A stretch of DNA of 64,000 nucleotides from Sphingobacterium gobiense (lineage in GTDB: Bacteria; Bacteroidota; Bacteroidia; Sphingobacteriales; Sphingobacteriaceae), in the NCBI RefSeq assembly GCF_002980575.1, contig NZ_PVBS01000001.1, positions 1,240,001 to 1,304,000 of the forward strand, given 5' to 3'. The notes under the pieces were generated by a model that was not told where the DNA came from, ran no database searches, and saw only the letters and a list, made by a program, of their open reading frames with translations. The position numbers and the translations under genes are program-made. Shown here one piece after another: positions 47,584 to 57,270 of the stretch; positions within the stretch are counted from its first letter, which is position 1; every line of letters begins with the position of its first letter.

Positions 47584-48162
47584 TTGAACAATTACAACAC
47601 ATATGATGATTTTGAGTTGTTTCAACTAACACAGTCAGGAGATGATCGTGCATTTTCTTGTTTGTACGACCGTTATAAGAGCGTGGTTTACCAACATGCG
47701 TTTATTTTTTATCAAAACCACGATCGGGCACAGGATATAACACAGGATGTTTTCAGTAAACTTTGGGAAAAACGAAAAAGCTTGGTTATACACTCGTCTT
47801 TTAAAGGTTATATCCATACAGCGGTTCGCCACACCATCCTCAACCAAATCTCCCGCCAGGAGGTTGCCGATCGCTATATACAGCATCTTCCGAAAGAACA
47901 CATTACGGCAAAAAACGATGTCGAAGAATATATAGTCGAAAAAGAACTATTGGACATTCTCGATAAAAAAATAGAACGGCTTCCGAAGCGAATGAAAGAA
48001 GTATTTATGCTTAGTCGTGCAGAACAATTGACACATTCGGAAATTAGTGCCAAACTAAACATATCCACAAAGACCGTCCGCCAGCAGATCTATAATGCCT
48101 TGCTTATCCTGAAAAGCGTCATGAAATATATCGCCATTATATTTTTTTCATTTTTTTCTTAG
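47584..48162 (+). CDS. ECF sigma-70 factor of the second SusC/SusD locus
   Basis: About 192 residues from a TTG start. Region 2: DDRAFSCLYDRYKSVVYQHA, AQDITQDVFSKLWEKR. Region 4: IERLPKRMKEVFMLSRAEQL and HSEISAKLNISTKTVRQQIY. It ends in a hydrophobic tail. The frame is open back to an ATG at 47377, but those 69 codons have no sigma-like sequence and would run through the promoter at 47556-47563. It is followed 65 bp later by its FecR partner. Confidence 0.88.
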   Translation: MNNYNTYDDFELFQLTQSGDDRAFSCLYDRYKSVVYQHAFIFYQNHDRAQDITQDVFSKLWEKRKSLVIHSSFKGYIHTAVRHTILNQISRQEVADRYIQHLPKEHITAKNDVEEYIVEKELLDILDKKIERLPKRMKEVFMLSRAEQLTHSEISAKLNISTKTVRQQIYNALLILKSVMKYIAIIFFSFFS

Positions 48163-48227
48163 ACAATACTTTCCATAAGCTGTCTTCAATATAACACCCG
48201 AAACTATACATCGGGGACCGATTGACG

Positions 48228-49328
48228 ATGAAAGAAAAAGATCTATTTGACTTAATAGAAAAATATAAAAAAGGAGATATTTCCTCCGCGGAAAAACGAA
48301 TTTTATTCCAATGGTATAACGAGGAATTATTCAATAAAAATGTCGATTCTTTTGAGGAAGACGTAGCGTTAGAACATATCATAAACCTAGACAAACAGTT
48401 TGGTAAAAGGACAAAAACACCTATAATATGGTTGCGTTATGCTGCAGCAGTCTTAGCTTTCCTACTCTGTTTTTGGGGCTTGTTTGCCCTGTTGGAAAAA
48501 CCACGACAAGATATATTGGCAGAGGAGAACGATACACCCTCCCCCCCAACGATAAAAGCCTACGCCTTTTTGTCCAATGGCGATTCTATTTTACTTGACG
48601 GTGAAGTAAATAAACTCAAGAGCATCAATCTGAATGAGCAGGTCATTGGAAAGCTATCACATAACGACTCTACGCGCGATCTTTGGATAACCATCAAAAC
48701 GCCGATGTCGGGTAAATTTCAATTTATCTTACCTGACGGTTCGGCGGTATGGCTTAATACCGATAGCGAACTATCCTATCCACAGTCGTTCGGACATTCC
48801 GCCAGAGAAGTAAAACTAATAGGAGAAGCCTACTTCGAAGTGGCCAAACAACAAGAAAATAATCGTCATATTCCATTTGTTGTACGATCTAGCCAACAAG
48901 ATGTCAAGGTACTGGGCACGAAATTTAATATTACAGCATATCCAAATGACCGTATCAGTACCACGACGTTAATCGAGGGCGCGGTAGAGGTCACAGCACG
49001 TAGCAAAACAGAAACCCTGTTGCTCCGACCAAATGAACAAACCGTTATTTCGTCTACCGGAATGGAGAAGAACCCGGTCCGTTCTGCTGATATTACCTCC
49101 TGGATGCAAGGCTACATTGTTTTACGTGAACTCGATTTGCCGAGTATTGCGCGCATCATCGAACGTAACTATGGAGTCTCTTTCGTCGACAAAAACCTGC
49201 CGTCTGATGTAAAAATCAGCGGAGAACTGCAAACAGATGTAAATCTTGAAGACTTACTACATACTTTACAAATCAACACAGGCATTAAATTTAAGCGAGA
49301 AGGGAGGCGTATTATAATGGAGAGATAA
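48228..49328 (+). CDS. FecR-type anti-sigma factor of the second locus
   Basis: A 366-residue protein: cytoplasmic 1-68, transmembrane helix 70-88 (YAAAVLAFLLCFWGLFALL), FecR domain at about 160-265 (ILPDGSAVWLNTDSELSYPQ, VKVLGTKFNITAYPNDRI), and a C-terminal domain (IARIIERNYGVSFVDKNLP). An ATG at 48228 is preferred over the TTG six bases upstream. It should gate the preceding sigma factor in answer to the STN-containing receptor downstream. Confidence 0.92.
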   Translation: MKEKDLFDLIEKYKKGDISSAEKRILFQWYNEELFNKNVDSFEEDVALEHIINLDKQFGKRTKTPIIWLRYAAAVLAFLLCFWGLFALLEKPRQDILAEENDTPSPPTIKAYAFLSNGDSILLDGEVNKLKSINLNEQVIGKLSHNDSTRDLWITIKTPMSGKFQFILPDGSAVWLNTDSELSYPQSFGHSAREVKLIGEAYFEVAKQQENNRHIPFVVRSSQQDVKVLGTKFNITAYPNDRISTTTLIEGAVEVTARSKTETLLLRPNEQTVISSTGMEKNPVRSADITSWMQGYIVLRELDLPSIARIIERNYGVSFVDKNLPSDVKISGELQTDVNLEDLLHTLQINTGIKFKREGRRIIMER

Positions 49329-49346
49329 TCAAACCAGCCTAAAAAG

Positions 49347-49374
49347 ATACAGAGGTGTTCGAGCACCCCTGTAT
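49347..49374. promoter_or_regulatory. Hairpin between FecR and SusC of the second locus
   Basis: ATACAGAGGTG and CACCCCTGTAT pair over 11 positions with one A-C mismatch around a TTCGAG loop. No T-run follows. Its position, 19 bp after the FecR stop and 67 bp before SusC, parallels the hairpin at 45138-45159. It may attenuate read-through or stabilise the mRNA end. Confidence 0.45.
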
Positions 49375-49440
49375 ATAAAATATTAGGCAGATAACGAACA
49401 TTTCAAGCATTTCATTAATTAACCTAACATATTCAAATGT

Positions 49441-52400
49441 ATGAATAAACTAGCACGTACTAAAGAAACAGGAGAACTTCTTCTGCGTGTATTCAGTCCT
49501 GGCTTTCGTCCATTAATCAAAATCAATTTAAAAATGCGATTGACAGCTTTACTGTTCTTACTAATCAACCTACAAATCTCTGCAAACACGTATGCGCAGC
49601 GGATAAATTTACGTATTAAAAATGCTCACTTAGAAACCGCGCTCAGCGAGATCAGAAAGCAAAGCGGATACTCGTTCATTTATAATGGTGAGCTTTTAAA
49701 AAATCAACCCACGGTAACCGTTACGGTACATAATGCTACATTGGACCGAGCACTACAGCTTATCCTAGAAAACAAGCCTTTATCCTATCGGATCCAAGGC
49801 AAAGTCGTAACCCTTATCCCGGCCGTTTCGTCGAGCCCCGCCAATGAAGGCGTGCAGCAACACATTTCGGGCTATGTTTTTGATGATACCAACAAACCAT
49901 TACAAAATGCCACCGTTAAGATCCGAGGCGGTACATCTTCTGTAATGACAAGCGAAAACGGCTTTTTTGAGCTCGATAATGTGGATTTTGGCGCGATCTT
50001 ACAGATTTCGTATGTCGGATACCAGACAATCGAAGTTAATTCGATGTCTGATTTACGCAAAATTATACTGAAACCCGTGCAGCAGGAACTCGACGAAGTC
50101 GTTGTCCACACTGGATTTCAAACGCTAAACAAGGAGCGTGCCACCGGTTCGTTTGGTACAGTAGAACGCGAACAGATAGAACGTCCGAGCACCAATATAG
50201 CCCAACGTATCATCGGCACGACCGCAGGTGTGCAGGCCACGTTGGATGTAAACGGTAATCCACGTTTTGAAATTCGCGGTCAGACCAGTCTCAATATCCG
50301 GGATAACCAAGGAAATATTACAGCAAATGGCGTTCCTCTAGTCGTTGTAGACGGTTTTGCCATTCAGGGCGACTTCAACTCGATAAACCCGAATGACGTG
50401 GAGAGCATAACCATTTTAAAAGACGCCGCAGCAGCTTCGATATGGGGGGCACGCGCCGGAAATGGCGTCATTGTAATCACGACAAAAAAAGCCTCCAAAG
50501 GCATTCCACTTCAAGTAGATTTTCAGGCCTTTACACGTGTGGGCAAACGGTTCGATCTCGACTATGTAAATCCGTTAGCAACATCAGCTGAAACCGTAGA
50601 TTTCGAAAAACTGGCCTTTAACCGCTGGAGTGCCCAGATAAATGCAGGCGCTTTCAATACCGATATTTTGAAAAAATGGTCCTCCGGGCTTGTTGCTATG
50701 AGTGAGCATTACCTAGGATATATTTCAGAAGCCGAACGCGATGCGGAACTCGAACGTCTTAAAACGTTGGACAATAGGCAACAGATCAACGACCTTCTGC
50801 TGGCCAACCCAGTCAATCAACAATATAATCTGTCCCTACAAAGTTCGACCCACAAGATGACAAATTTGTTCTCGTTAATGTATGAGCGCAACCAATCCAA
50901 CTTTCAGGAAACGAAAAACAATCGCTATATGCTGAATTACCGCACATCGGCACATATTTTTGATTGGTTGGACTTCAATGCTTCAACAATGTTTCAGTAT
51001 AACGATATACAGAATAACGGTGTAACATTAGATGATATCCAAGGATTATCCCCTTACGAGATGCTACGTAACCCCGATGGTTCTTTCACCAATGTCCAAC
51101 AATATTATTGGCCAATTTTGGAACGGATGGTTCCAATGACATCCTTTCCTTACAGCGACTGGACCTACAATCCCGCAGAGGAGATTTATCGTCGTGATAT
51201 TAACCGGCGGGATATCAATGCGCGGATGATGGGGGGATTCACCTTCAAGCTTCTACCTGGATTAACATTTGACACTAAGATTCAATATGAATTATTCAAC
51301 ACCTTCAATCGTGATTACCACCATGGAAACTCCTTTTTTGCCAGAAAGATAGTCAACGAGGCAACTTCGTGGGATATCGATACCGATCAAGTGTCCGCAA
51401 ATCTCCCTGTTGGCGCCATACTCGATCAAGTTCGAACCAAGTACACGAATTACAGCTTCCGGAATCAAGCGAACTACCATCGATCCTTCGGGGCAGATCA
51501 TGAAATAAATGCGATCGCGGGTTCCGAACTGAGCAATTTTGTGACGGAAAGATTTCAAAACCCTCGATCCTATGGATATAACGACGAGACGTTAACTGTC
51601 GGTATTTTTCCGAACGGTCCAGGAGGCATATTTGCACCACTTAAAGATTGGAGGGGGAATAACCAAACTTTTTCTTATGTCAACTCCTTCACTTACCGCA
51701 CAGAGCGTTTCTTCTCTTTATTTGGGAATGCCTCCTATACCTACGCAAATAAGTATACCCTGTCCGGTAGTGTTCGGACGGACGCTTCCAATATGATTAC
51801 AGACGATCCATCTTACCGCTGGGCACCTTTCTGGTCATTGGGTGGAGCGTGGCAACTAGGCAACGAGCAATTTTTAGCGGATATGCATTGGTTAGACCGT
51901 CTAAATGTACGCCTTACCTATGGGTATAACGGAAATGTAGATCGCTCAACATCTTTTCGCCCACTCATTGCATTGACTCCTGCACCGCATGTCGTCACAA
52001 ACGACTATACTGCCCGTATCTCATCATATGGTAATCCTAGTCTACGTTGGGAAAGAACCGGCACATGGAATATCGGTTTGGACTATTCCCTATGGCAAGG
52101 TAAGCTATACGGTAAGGTAGACCTATATAACAAGCAAGGAAAAGACCTCATCGCCCAACTTTCGATCCCTGCTGTTAACGGTACGAATGCCCAGATGTTA
52201 AACAACGCCGCGATCAACAATCGTGGTATCGAATTAGAATTAGGTACGTCACTCCCCTTAAAAGGAAACGATATCCGTTGGCGTGGAAATCTTAATTTTT
52301 CCTATAATCGAAATAGGGTAACCGATCTTTTCGTAGCTAATTATATTGCGAGTGATCTATATGGATACAATCGGGAATATGGCGCATACGTAGAGGGTTA

Positions 52401-53031
52401 CGATGCGAATAGCATGTGGATGTTTGAATATGCCGGTGTACATGATAAGCAGCCCATGGTCAAAGGTGCAGATGGAGATCTGTATGATTTTGGTACGTGG
52501 ACCCCAGGCGATGGACGCGATTATTTAGTTAATATGGGAACGCGTGTCGCACCGTTCACATTAGGTCTGAACAGTACATTTGATATATACGATTTCAGCC
52601 TTTCCTTTATCTTGACCGGAAAGTTGGGACATGTTTTCCGACAAATGCCTTTTAACAACGATGGTGTATGGAACGATCGTTTGTTACCAAACAATAAGTT
52701 ATCATCTGTACGCGATGGCGATCCGAACGAGATTGTACCGTTGCCCTTAAACGATGTCGAACCTCGACATTATTTTTGGAACCGTTTCTACCCCTATTTG
52801 TCCTATTTGGCAACAAACGCTTCACATCTGCGGATGCAGGAAGTCAATGCGGCCTATCGTATACCTACGCAAAACTGGCCCTTTTTGAGTAAAAGCCGGG
52901 CAATGGTATACATACAGGGGAATGATCTGTTCACAGTCCTATTTAATGATGTGGGAGAAGACCCTGAATTTCGTATGGGGCAAATGAAGCCTCAACCACG
53001 GTATACATTTGGCATAAAAGTAGGATTCTAA
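49441..53031 (+). CDS. SusC/RagA family TonB-dependent receptor with STN domain
   Basis: A 1196-residue receptor with an extended N-terminus before the signal peptide (LTALLFLLINLQISANTYAQ, ending near residue 52). STN domain about 55-125 (LETALSEIRKQSGYSFIYNG), carboxypeptidase-regulatory-like domain about 142-225 (ISGYVFDDTNKPLQNATVKI), plug with NDVESITILKDAAAASIWGA, and a barrel ending in TFGIKVGF. No carbohydrate enzyme follows, so the substrate may not be a glycan. It is 11 bp from SusD. Confidence 0.94.
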   Translation: MNKLARTKETGELLLRVFSPGFRPLIKINLKMRLTALLFLLINLQISANTYAQRINLRIKNAHLETALSEIRKQSGYSFIYNGELLKNQPTVTVTVHNATLDRALQLILENKPLSYRIQGKVVTLIPAVSSSPANEGVQQHISGYVFDDTNKPLQNATVKIRGGTSSVMTSENGFFELDNVDFGAILQISYVGYQTIEVNSMSDLRKIILKPVQQELDEVVVHTGFQTLNKERATGSFGTVEREQIERPSTNIAQRIIGTTAGVQATLDVNGNPRFEIRGQTSLNIRDNQGNITANGVPLVVVDGFAIQGDFNSINPNDVESITILKDAAAASIWGARAGNGVIVITTKKASKGIPLQVDFQAFTRVGKRFDLDYVNPLATSAETVDFEKLAFNRWSAQINAGAFNTDILKKWSSGLVAMSEHYLGYISEAERDAELERLKTLDNRQQINDLLLANPVNQQYNLSLQSSTHKMTNLFSLMYERNQSNFQETKNNRYMLNYRTSAHIFDWLDFNASTMFQYNDIQNNGVTLDDIQGLSPYEMLRNPDGSFTNVQQYYWPILERMVPMTSFPYSDWTYNPAEEIYRRDINRRDINARMMGGFTFKLLPGLTFDTKIQYELFNTFNRDYHHGNSFFARKIVNEATSWDIDTDQVSANLPVGAILDQVRTKYTNYSFRNQANYHRSFGADHEINAIAGSELSNFVTERFQNPRSYGYNDETLTVGIFPNGPGGIFAPLKDWRGNNQTFSYVNSFTYRTERFFSLFGNASYTYANKYTLSGSVRTDASNMITDDPSYRWAPFWSLGGAWQLGNEQFLADMHWLDRLNVRLTYGYNGNVDRSTSFRPLIALTPAPHVVTNDYTARISSYGNPSLRWERTGTWNIGLDYSLWQGKLYGKVDLYNKQGKDLIAQLSIPAVNGTNAQMLNNAAINNRGIELELGTSLPLKGNDIRWRGNLNFSYNRNRVTDLFVANYIASDLYGYNREYGAYVEGYDANSMWMFEYAGVHDKQPMVKGADGDLYDFGTWTPGDGRDYLVNMGTRVAPFTLGLNSTFDIYDFSLSFILTGKLGHVFRQMPFNNDGVWNDRLLPNNKLSSVRDGDPNEIVPLPLNDVEPRHYFWNRFYPYLSYLATNASHLRMQEVNAAYRIPTQNWPFLSKSRAMVYIQGNDLFTVLFNDVGEDPEFRMGQMKPQPRYTFGIKVGF

Positions 53032-53042
53032 CGATAAAACTA

Positions 53043-54584
53043 ATGAATAAAATTTTAAAATATACAGCAAAATTTCGACTGCTTTCCGTCTTAACAGCGG
53101 TGATACTCGCAAGCAGTTGCAACGATTTCCTAGATGAAAAACCTAGCAAATCAAGTGATCTCGTTGTCACGACAACCGAAGATCTAGATGCCCTTTTAAA
53201 TAATTTTTCTGCTTTTTATTCAGAGGGAAATAGAACGGCTATTTACAGTACAGATGATTATGGGCTTACCACAGCCATCTACAATGGACGCCCGGCAACA
53301 TTCGGTATGGCTGCCATAGAGTTCAGTCTGTGGGACATTGATTACCTACCCGACGATACGCGCGAAGGCTTTTGGCGAAACGAATATACAAAGATCTTCA
53401 ACGCCAATATGGTGCTCGAGAACCTCGGTCGGGTTAGCGGTTCCGAAGCAGACAAAAGCCGGCTAAAAGCCGATGCACATTTTATTCGCGCCTACAGTTA
53501 TTTCGCTTTAGCAAACGTGTACTGCCTACCTTACAACGAATCGACAGCCGACGAATTGGGATTGACGTTAAAAACAGGAACCTCATTCGACGATCCCACA
53601 GAAAGGAGTTCGCTGGCGGAAGTTTACACCCAAATTGAGGCGGATCTTGCTGAAGCTCTAAGCACACCGGTACCATTGGTACAGCAAGGGAGAGCTCGGC
53701 ATTGGCGTACCAACACGGCCGCTGTAAATGGCTTTGCTGCCCGGTATTATTTGATTCGGAACAATTACGAAAAAGCCTTGCAATATGCTAATGAAGCGCT
53801 GTCAGAATACAGTGAGCTAGTAGATTACAATACTGATATGCGCTATGGTAGAAGTTCTACCGTTACCATCAACGCTGGCACACCAAACGCGGAGTCAGTA
53901 ACGATACAATTTCCCTACACGCACGATAACCAACAAGATTTTATCGATATGATCCAATGGAAAGAATTTTTATACTTCCGCATGCTTAACCATGAATCTT
54001 GGTGGTATCTCCCCAGCCAGGCGCTCATCGATCTTTATGACCGTCAACACGATCTGCGGTATGCATACCACATGATCGATCACTATTCTTACGACAGAGG
54101 AATGATTAATCCTTCATTTGATTGGCCCGGCTACGTGTTCTTTTATAAAGACCGTATTCCTTCGGGACCTACCACGGCAGAAATGTACCTCATTAAAGCA
54201 GAATGTCTAGCTCGCTTAAACCGCGTGCCAGAGGCACTGACCGCCGTCAACACGCTTCGGGCCAAACGAATGAAACCGGGGGCGTGGGTCAATATTAGCG
54301 CTACCGACAACAATAATGCCCTTCAAAAGATACTGGAAGAGCGTAGAAGAGAACTACCTTTCACCCAGCGCTGGAATGATATCCGTCGATTCAATAATAA
54401 TAACTACGCTGCGGATGATGTCGAATTAGAGAAAACATTCTATCCCTATACAGCTTCCAATGTTACAGCGGATCAAGCACCGAAGGTCTATAAACTTCCT
54501 AAAGATTCCAGGCGCTTTGCAGCACCAATACCACGTACAGAGATCATATCCAGTAGAGGGGCAATCGTCCAAAACACCTATTAA
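53043..54584 (+). CDS. SusD/RagB family lipoprotein
   Basis: A 513-residue surface lipoprotein with lipobox ILASSC (cysteine about residue 26) and NDFLDEKPSKSSDL after it. The SusD helical core (AHFIRAYSYFALANVYCLPY) and RagB C-terminal region (ILEERRRELPFTQRWNDIRR) are present. It pairs with the preceding receptor. The TlpA-like gene starts 8 bp later. Confidence 0.93.
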   Translation: MNKILKYTAKFRLLSVLTAVILASSCNDFLDEKPSKSSDLVVTTTEDLDALLNNFSAFYSEGNRTAIYSTDDYGLTTAIYNGRPATFGMAAIEFSLWDIDYLPDDTREGFWRNEYTKIFNANMVLENLGRVSGSEADKSRLKADAHFIRAYSYFALANVYCLPYNESTADELGLTLKTGTSFDDPTERSSLAEVYTQIEADLAEALSTPVPLVQQGRARHWRTNTAAVNGFAARYYLIRNNYEKALQYANEALSEYSELVDYNTDMRYGRSSTVTINAGTPNAESVTIQFPYTHDNQQDFIDMIQWKEFLYFRMLNHESWWYLPSQALIDLYDRQHDLRYAYHMIDHYSYDRGMINPSFDWPGYVFFYKDRIPSGPTTAEMYLIKAECLARLNRVPEALTAVNTLRAKRMKPGAWVNISATDNNNALQKILEERRRELPFTQRWNDIRRFNNNNYAADDVELEKTFYPYTASNVTADQAPKVYKLPKDSRRFAAPIPRTEIISSRGAIVQNTY

Positions 54585-54592
54585 AAAACACC

Positions 54593-55606
54593 ATGATGAA
54601 AATAAAGATAAAAGCATTTCTATTCGCCTGCAGTACCTTTTTGAGTGTTTCTGCGCAGGAATACATCACTTTCCAAGGCAGTGTGACAGACATCAAAGAC
54701 GGTTATACCGTGCATATGTATAACAACATTTTGGATACGAGAGACTCTTCCAAAGTGGAAAATGGAAAGTTTACTATCCGTGTACCATATACCACCCCAT
54801 CCCGCTATCTATTTTTCTCAAGCTACGACACACAAGTCAAAAAAGGGTATGCCCCATTTGGTATCTTGGTAGATAAACCCGGTAAAATTGACATCGAGGT
54901 GCGTCTGGAGGAAGGATTTACAAAAGCGAAAATTACAAATTCCATTCCGCATGGCCTTTATGAACAATTGAACCATGCGTTGGCTACCGCCGACGATAAA
55001 GGTGCTACCCTAGCGAAGTTTGTGGAAAGCAACAACAATTCCTATGCCGCCGTATTTGTATTGGATCGATTGGGAGCCAATGTTGACGTAAATACACGTA
55101 AAACATTATTCGACAAGTTACCACAAGCCTTACAAAACAGTTATGAAGGTAAGCGCGTCGCAGACAAAATTAGCGGCGAGCTCGCGTCTAAGATTGGCAA
55201 TAGTGCACCGGAATTTACACTAAAAAACCGAGAAGGTCATACTATTTCGCTAAGCGATTTTCGCGGAAAGTACGTATTTATCGATTTTTGGGCAAGTTGG
55301 TGCGGACCCTGCCGTGAGGAATTCCCATTTATAAAAAATGCCTACGACAAATATAAAGGAAAAGGTTTTGAGGTTATCGGAGTATCTACTGATAAAAATA
55401 CCGAAGCCTGGGAAAGAGCAATAGATGCACTTTCCCTACCTTGGGTTCATTTACTTGATAATCGTGGAGACCAAGCTATTGCGCTTTCGAAGTATGCGGT
55501 TACGGTCTTACCTACGTCTTATTTGCTCGATCCAGACGGTAAGATTATCGCCAAAGATCTAAGGGGCGAACAATTAGAAGAGCAACTTAAAAAGTTACTA
55601 AATTAA
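54593..55606 (+). CDS. TlpA-like thioredoxin with DUF4369-type N-terminal domain
   Basis: A 337-residue exported protein. The signal peptide is FLFACSTFLSVSAQ. Residues about 22-130 resemble the DUF4369 beta domain common before Bacteroidota thioredoxins. A TlpA/AhpC-TSA domain runs from about 200 to 337, with active-site W236-C237-G-P-C240 in DFWASWCGPCREEF and the cis-proline motif VLPTSYLLDP. It acts as a periplasmic or surface thiol oxidoreductase. Co-transcription with SusC/SusD is likely. The start could be one codon later. Confidence 0.9.
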   Translation: MMKIKIKAFLFACSTFLSVSAQEYITFQGSVTDIKDGYTVHMYNNILDTRDSSKVENGKFTIRVPYTTPSRYLFFSSYDTQVKKGYAPFGILVDKPGKIDIEVRLEEGFTKAKITNSIPHGLYEQLNHALATADDKGATLAKFVESNNNSYAAVFVLDRLGANVDVNTRKTLFDKLPQALQNSYEGKRVADKISGELASKIGNSAPEFTLKNREGHTISLSDFRGKYVFIDFWASWCGPCREEFPFIKNAYDKYKGKGFEVIGVSTDKNTEAWERAIDALSLPWVHLLDNRGDQAIALSKYAVTVLPTSYLLDPDGKIIAKDLRGEQLEEQLKKLLN

Positions 55607-55607
55607 C

Positions 55608-55641
55608 GAGAAAGGGGCGCTTTATGTAGCGCCCCTTTCTC
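55608..55641. terminator. Bidirectional terminator between convergent TlpA genes
   Basis: A perfect 13-bp stem GAGAAAGGGGCGC (55608-55620) / GCGCCCCTTTCTC (55629-55641) with loop TTTATGTA. It starts 1 bp after the stop of the plus-strand TlpA gene and touches the stop codon of the minus-strand gene, so it can end both transcripts. Confidence 0.85.
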
Positions 55642-57178
55642 AATTTAACTCCAATAATTCTGTTATCATCAACTCCAGTTCATCCTCATTCTTTTGCGTC
55701 GTTCTAAAATCTGAAAAAACGACCCTACCGGCTTTATCAATCAGAAAATTCATCGGCGCAAAGCCTCTATTATCCAAATTACCCTTATCCCTCCCCTCGA
55801 CATCCTCCAACGGATAGAATGTATATTTAGTCCCTGCTAAGAATGGCAATACATAATCATTTTGCTTCGAAACAATATTGATGCCTACATAGGCTAGTTG
55901 ATCTTTAGAAAACTTAGACACTACGTTCTGAAAATGGGGAAACTCACCACGACAGGGGCCACAGCCGGGGAACCAATACGTCAGTAATACCACTTTCCCT
56001 TTAAAATCCGACAAGGTGTTTTTTCCACCCTCATAGTTTTTCAACTCGAAGGGGGTCGCGGGTTCAGCTACTTCATGCAACGCCATTTCGATATCGGTTT
56101 GTATGTTGGCTTCCGTCTTACCAATTTGTTGTCCATATTTTTCGAGCAATTTTTTCAATTTCGGCGATGGATTTTTAGCATAAAAAGACAGCAGTTGCCC
56201 AAGCGCCTCTTCTCCTTTCCCTGAAATTGCCAATGCTTCAGCTTTAAAAATCGGTATACGTTTGTATAATGGCGAATATCTGGATACCTCTTCAAGATCA
56301 TCGATGAGATGTAAGGCACGTTCTCCCTCTTTATTGTCTAACGCCTTTTTTATTGCTAGTGATTTTTCGACAGTTGCCTGATTATCCTCCCAGTCATCTC
56401 CCTCCGGCATTGCCGCCATTTCCTTTGACAAGAGAAGAGCCTCCTCCCACCTATCCTGCTCGAACAAAAAAGAAAAATATTCCTGTTCACCACTGGAAGA
56501 CCAACGAAATTTCGTTGGTGGGAATTGCTGCCGCAAACGCTTAAACATATTTTCTTTGAACGCTGGATCGGTTGATCTCACAGCAAGCCAATACAAAGAT
56601 TGCGCTCCACGTTCGGTATCACTAAATTTATCAGCAACTTTCAAGCTTAAATCACGGTACTTTTCTTCGTCAACCTTGGAGAATGAGCTCGCATAATAAA
56701 ACGCATAATTTGCGTTAGTGGGATCGGCTTCCGTTGCCTTTCTTAAATACTCCCTTCCTAATTCATCATTGCCCCAGCGTTCCGCATCTATCCATAACCC
56801 TCCCCAAGCCTCCGTTAGTTTCGGATCGATATCCACAGCTTTCAATAGATACTCCTTCGCTTTTGGACTTTCCTGCCTTTCTAGAGCTTGTCCTAGAGCA
56901 AAAGGTATATTGGCATTTTTTGGATATGCTTTCATCCATAGCTGATATTGTTGTTCAAGATCAGGATTATCTGCACCCATCGCCTTAATAAACTCCCTAT
57001 GATAAGTAACGCTATCCATATTAGACGCAACTTTCTGCCTAAGAACCTCTATAGCTGCGCTGTCCGCGACTTCCACATTGTCTTTTGTTTGGGCGTGAAG
57101 ACTAGTCGGAGGATTTAGAAATAAGCAACCCATTAAACCCGCTAATACAAGATGTACATTCTTTGTTTTTTTTTCCAT
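55640..57178 (-). CDS. TPR-containing TlpA-like thioredoxin
   Basis: A 512-residue exported protein. The signal peptide is LAGLMGCLFLNPPTSLHAQ. The middle (about 60-340) is TPR-like helical repeats (AKEYLLKAVDIDPKLTEAWG, REYLRKATEADPTNANYAFY). The C-terminal thioredoxin-like domain (about 370-512) carries F-P-G-C406-G-P-C409 in YWFPGCGPCRGEFPHF. The active-site W of classical TlpA is replaced by FPG. It probably reduces or isomerises disulphides in envelope proteins bound by the TPR part (inference). It lies 92 bp after the LytTR gene. Confidence 0.88.
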   Translation of the reverse strand: MEKKTKNVHLVLAGLMGCLFLNPPTSLHAQTKDNVEVADSAAIEVLRQKVASNMDSVTYHREFIKAMGADNPDLEQQYQLWMKAYPKNANIPFALGQALERQESPKAKEYLLKAVDIDPKLTEAWGGLWIDAERWGNDELGREYLRKATEADPTNANYAFYYASSFSKVDEEKYRDLSLKVADKFSDTERGAQSLYWLAVRSTDPAFKENMFKRLRQQFPPTKFRWSSSGEQEYFSFLFEQDRWEEALLLSKEMAAMPEGDDWEDNQATVEKSLAIKKALDNKEGERALHLIDDLEEVSRYSPLYKRIPIFKAEALAISGKGEEALGQLLSFYAKNPSPKLKKLLEKYGQQIGKTEANIQTDIEMALHEVAEPATPFELKNYEGGKNTLSDFKGKVVLLTYWFPGCGPCRGEFPHFQNVVSKFSKDQLAYVGINIVSKQNDYVLPFLAGTKYTFYPLEDVEGRDKGNLDNRGFAPMNFLIDKAGRVVFSDFRTTQKNEDELELMITELLELN

Positions 57179-57270
57179 AGTATTATAATTGCGTATTAAA
57201 TATTATAGATATAACCCATCCATTTGTTTATACCCTTTAACTTAAAGACAGTTTCAATACCTATTTGTCT

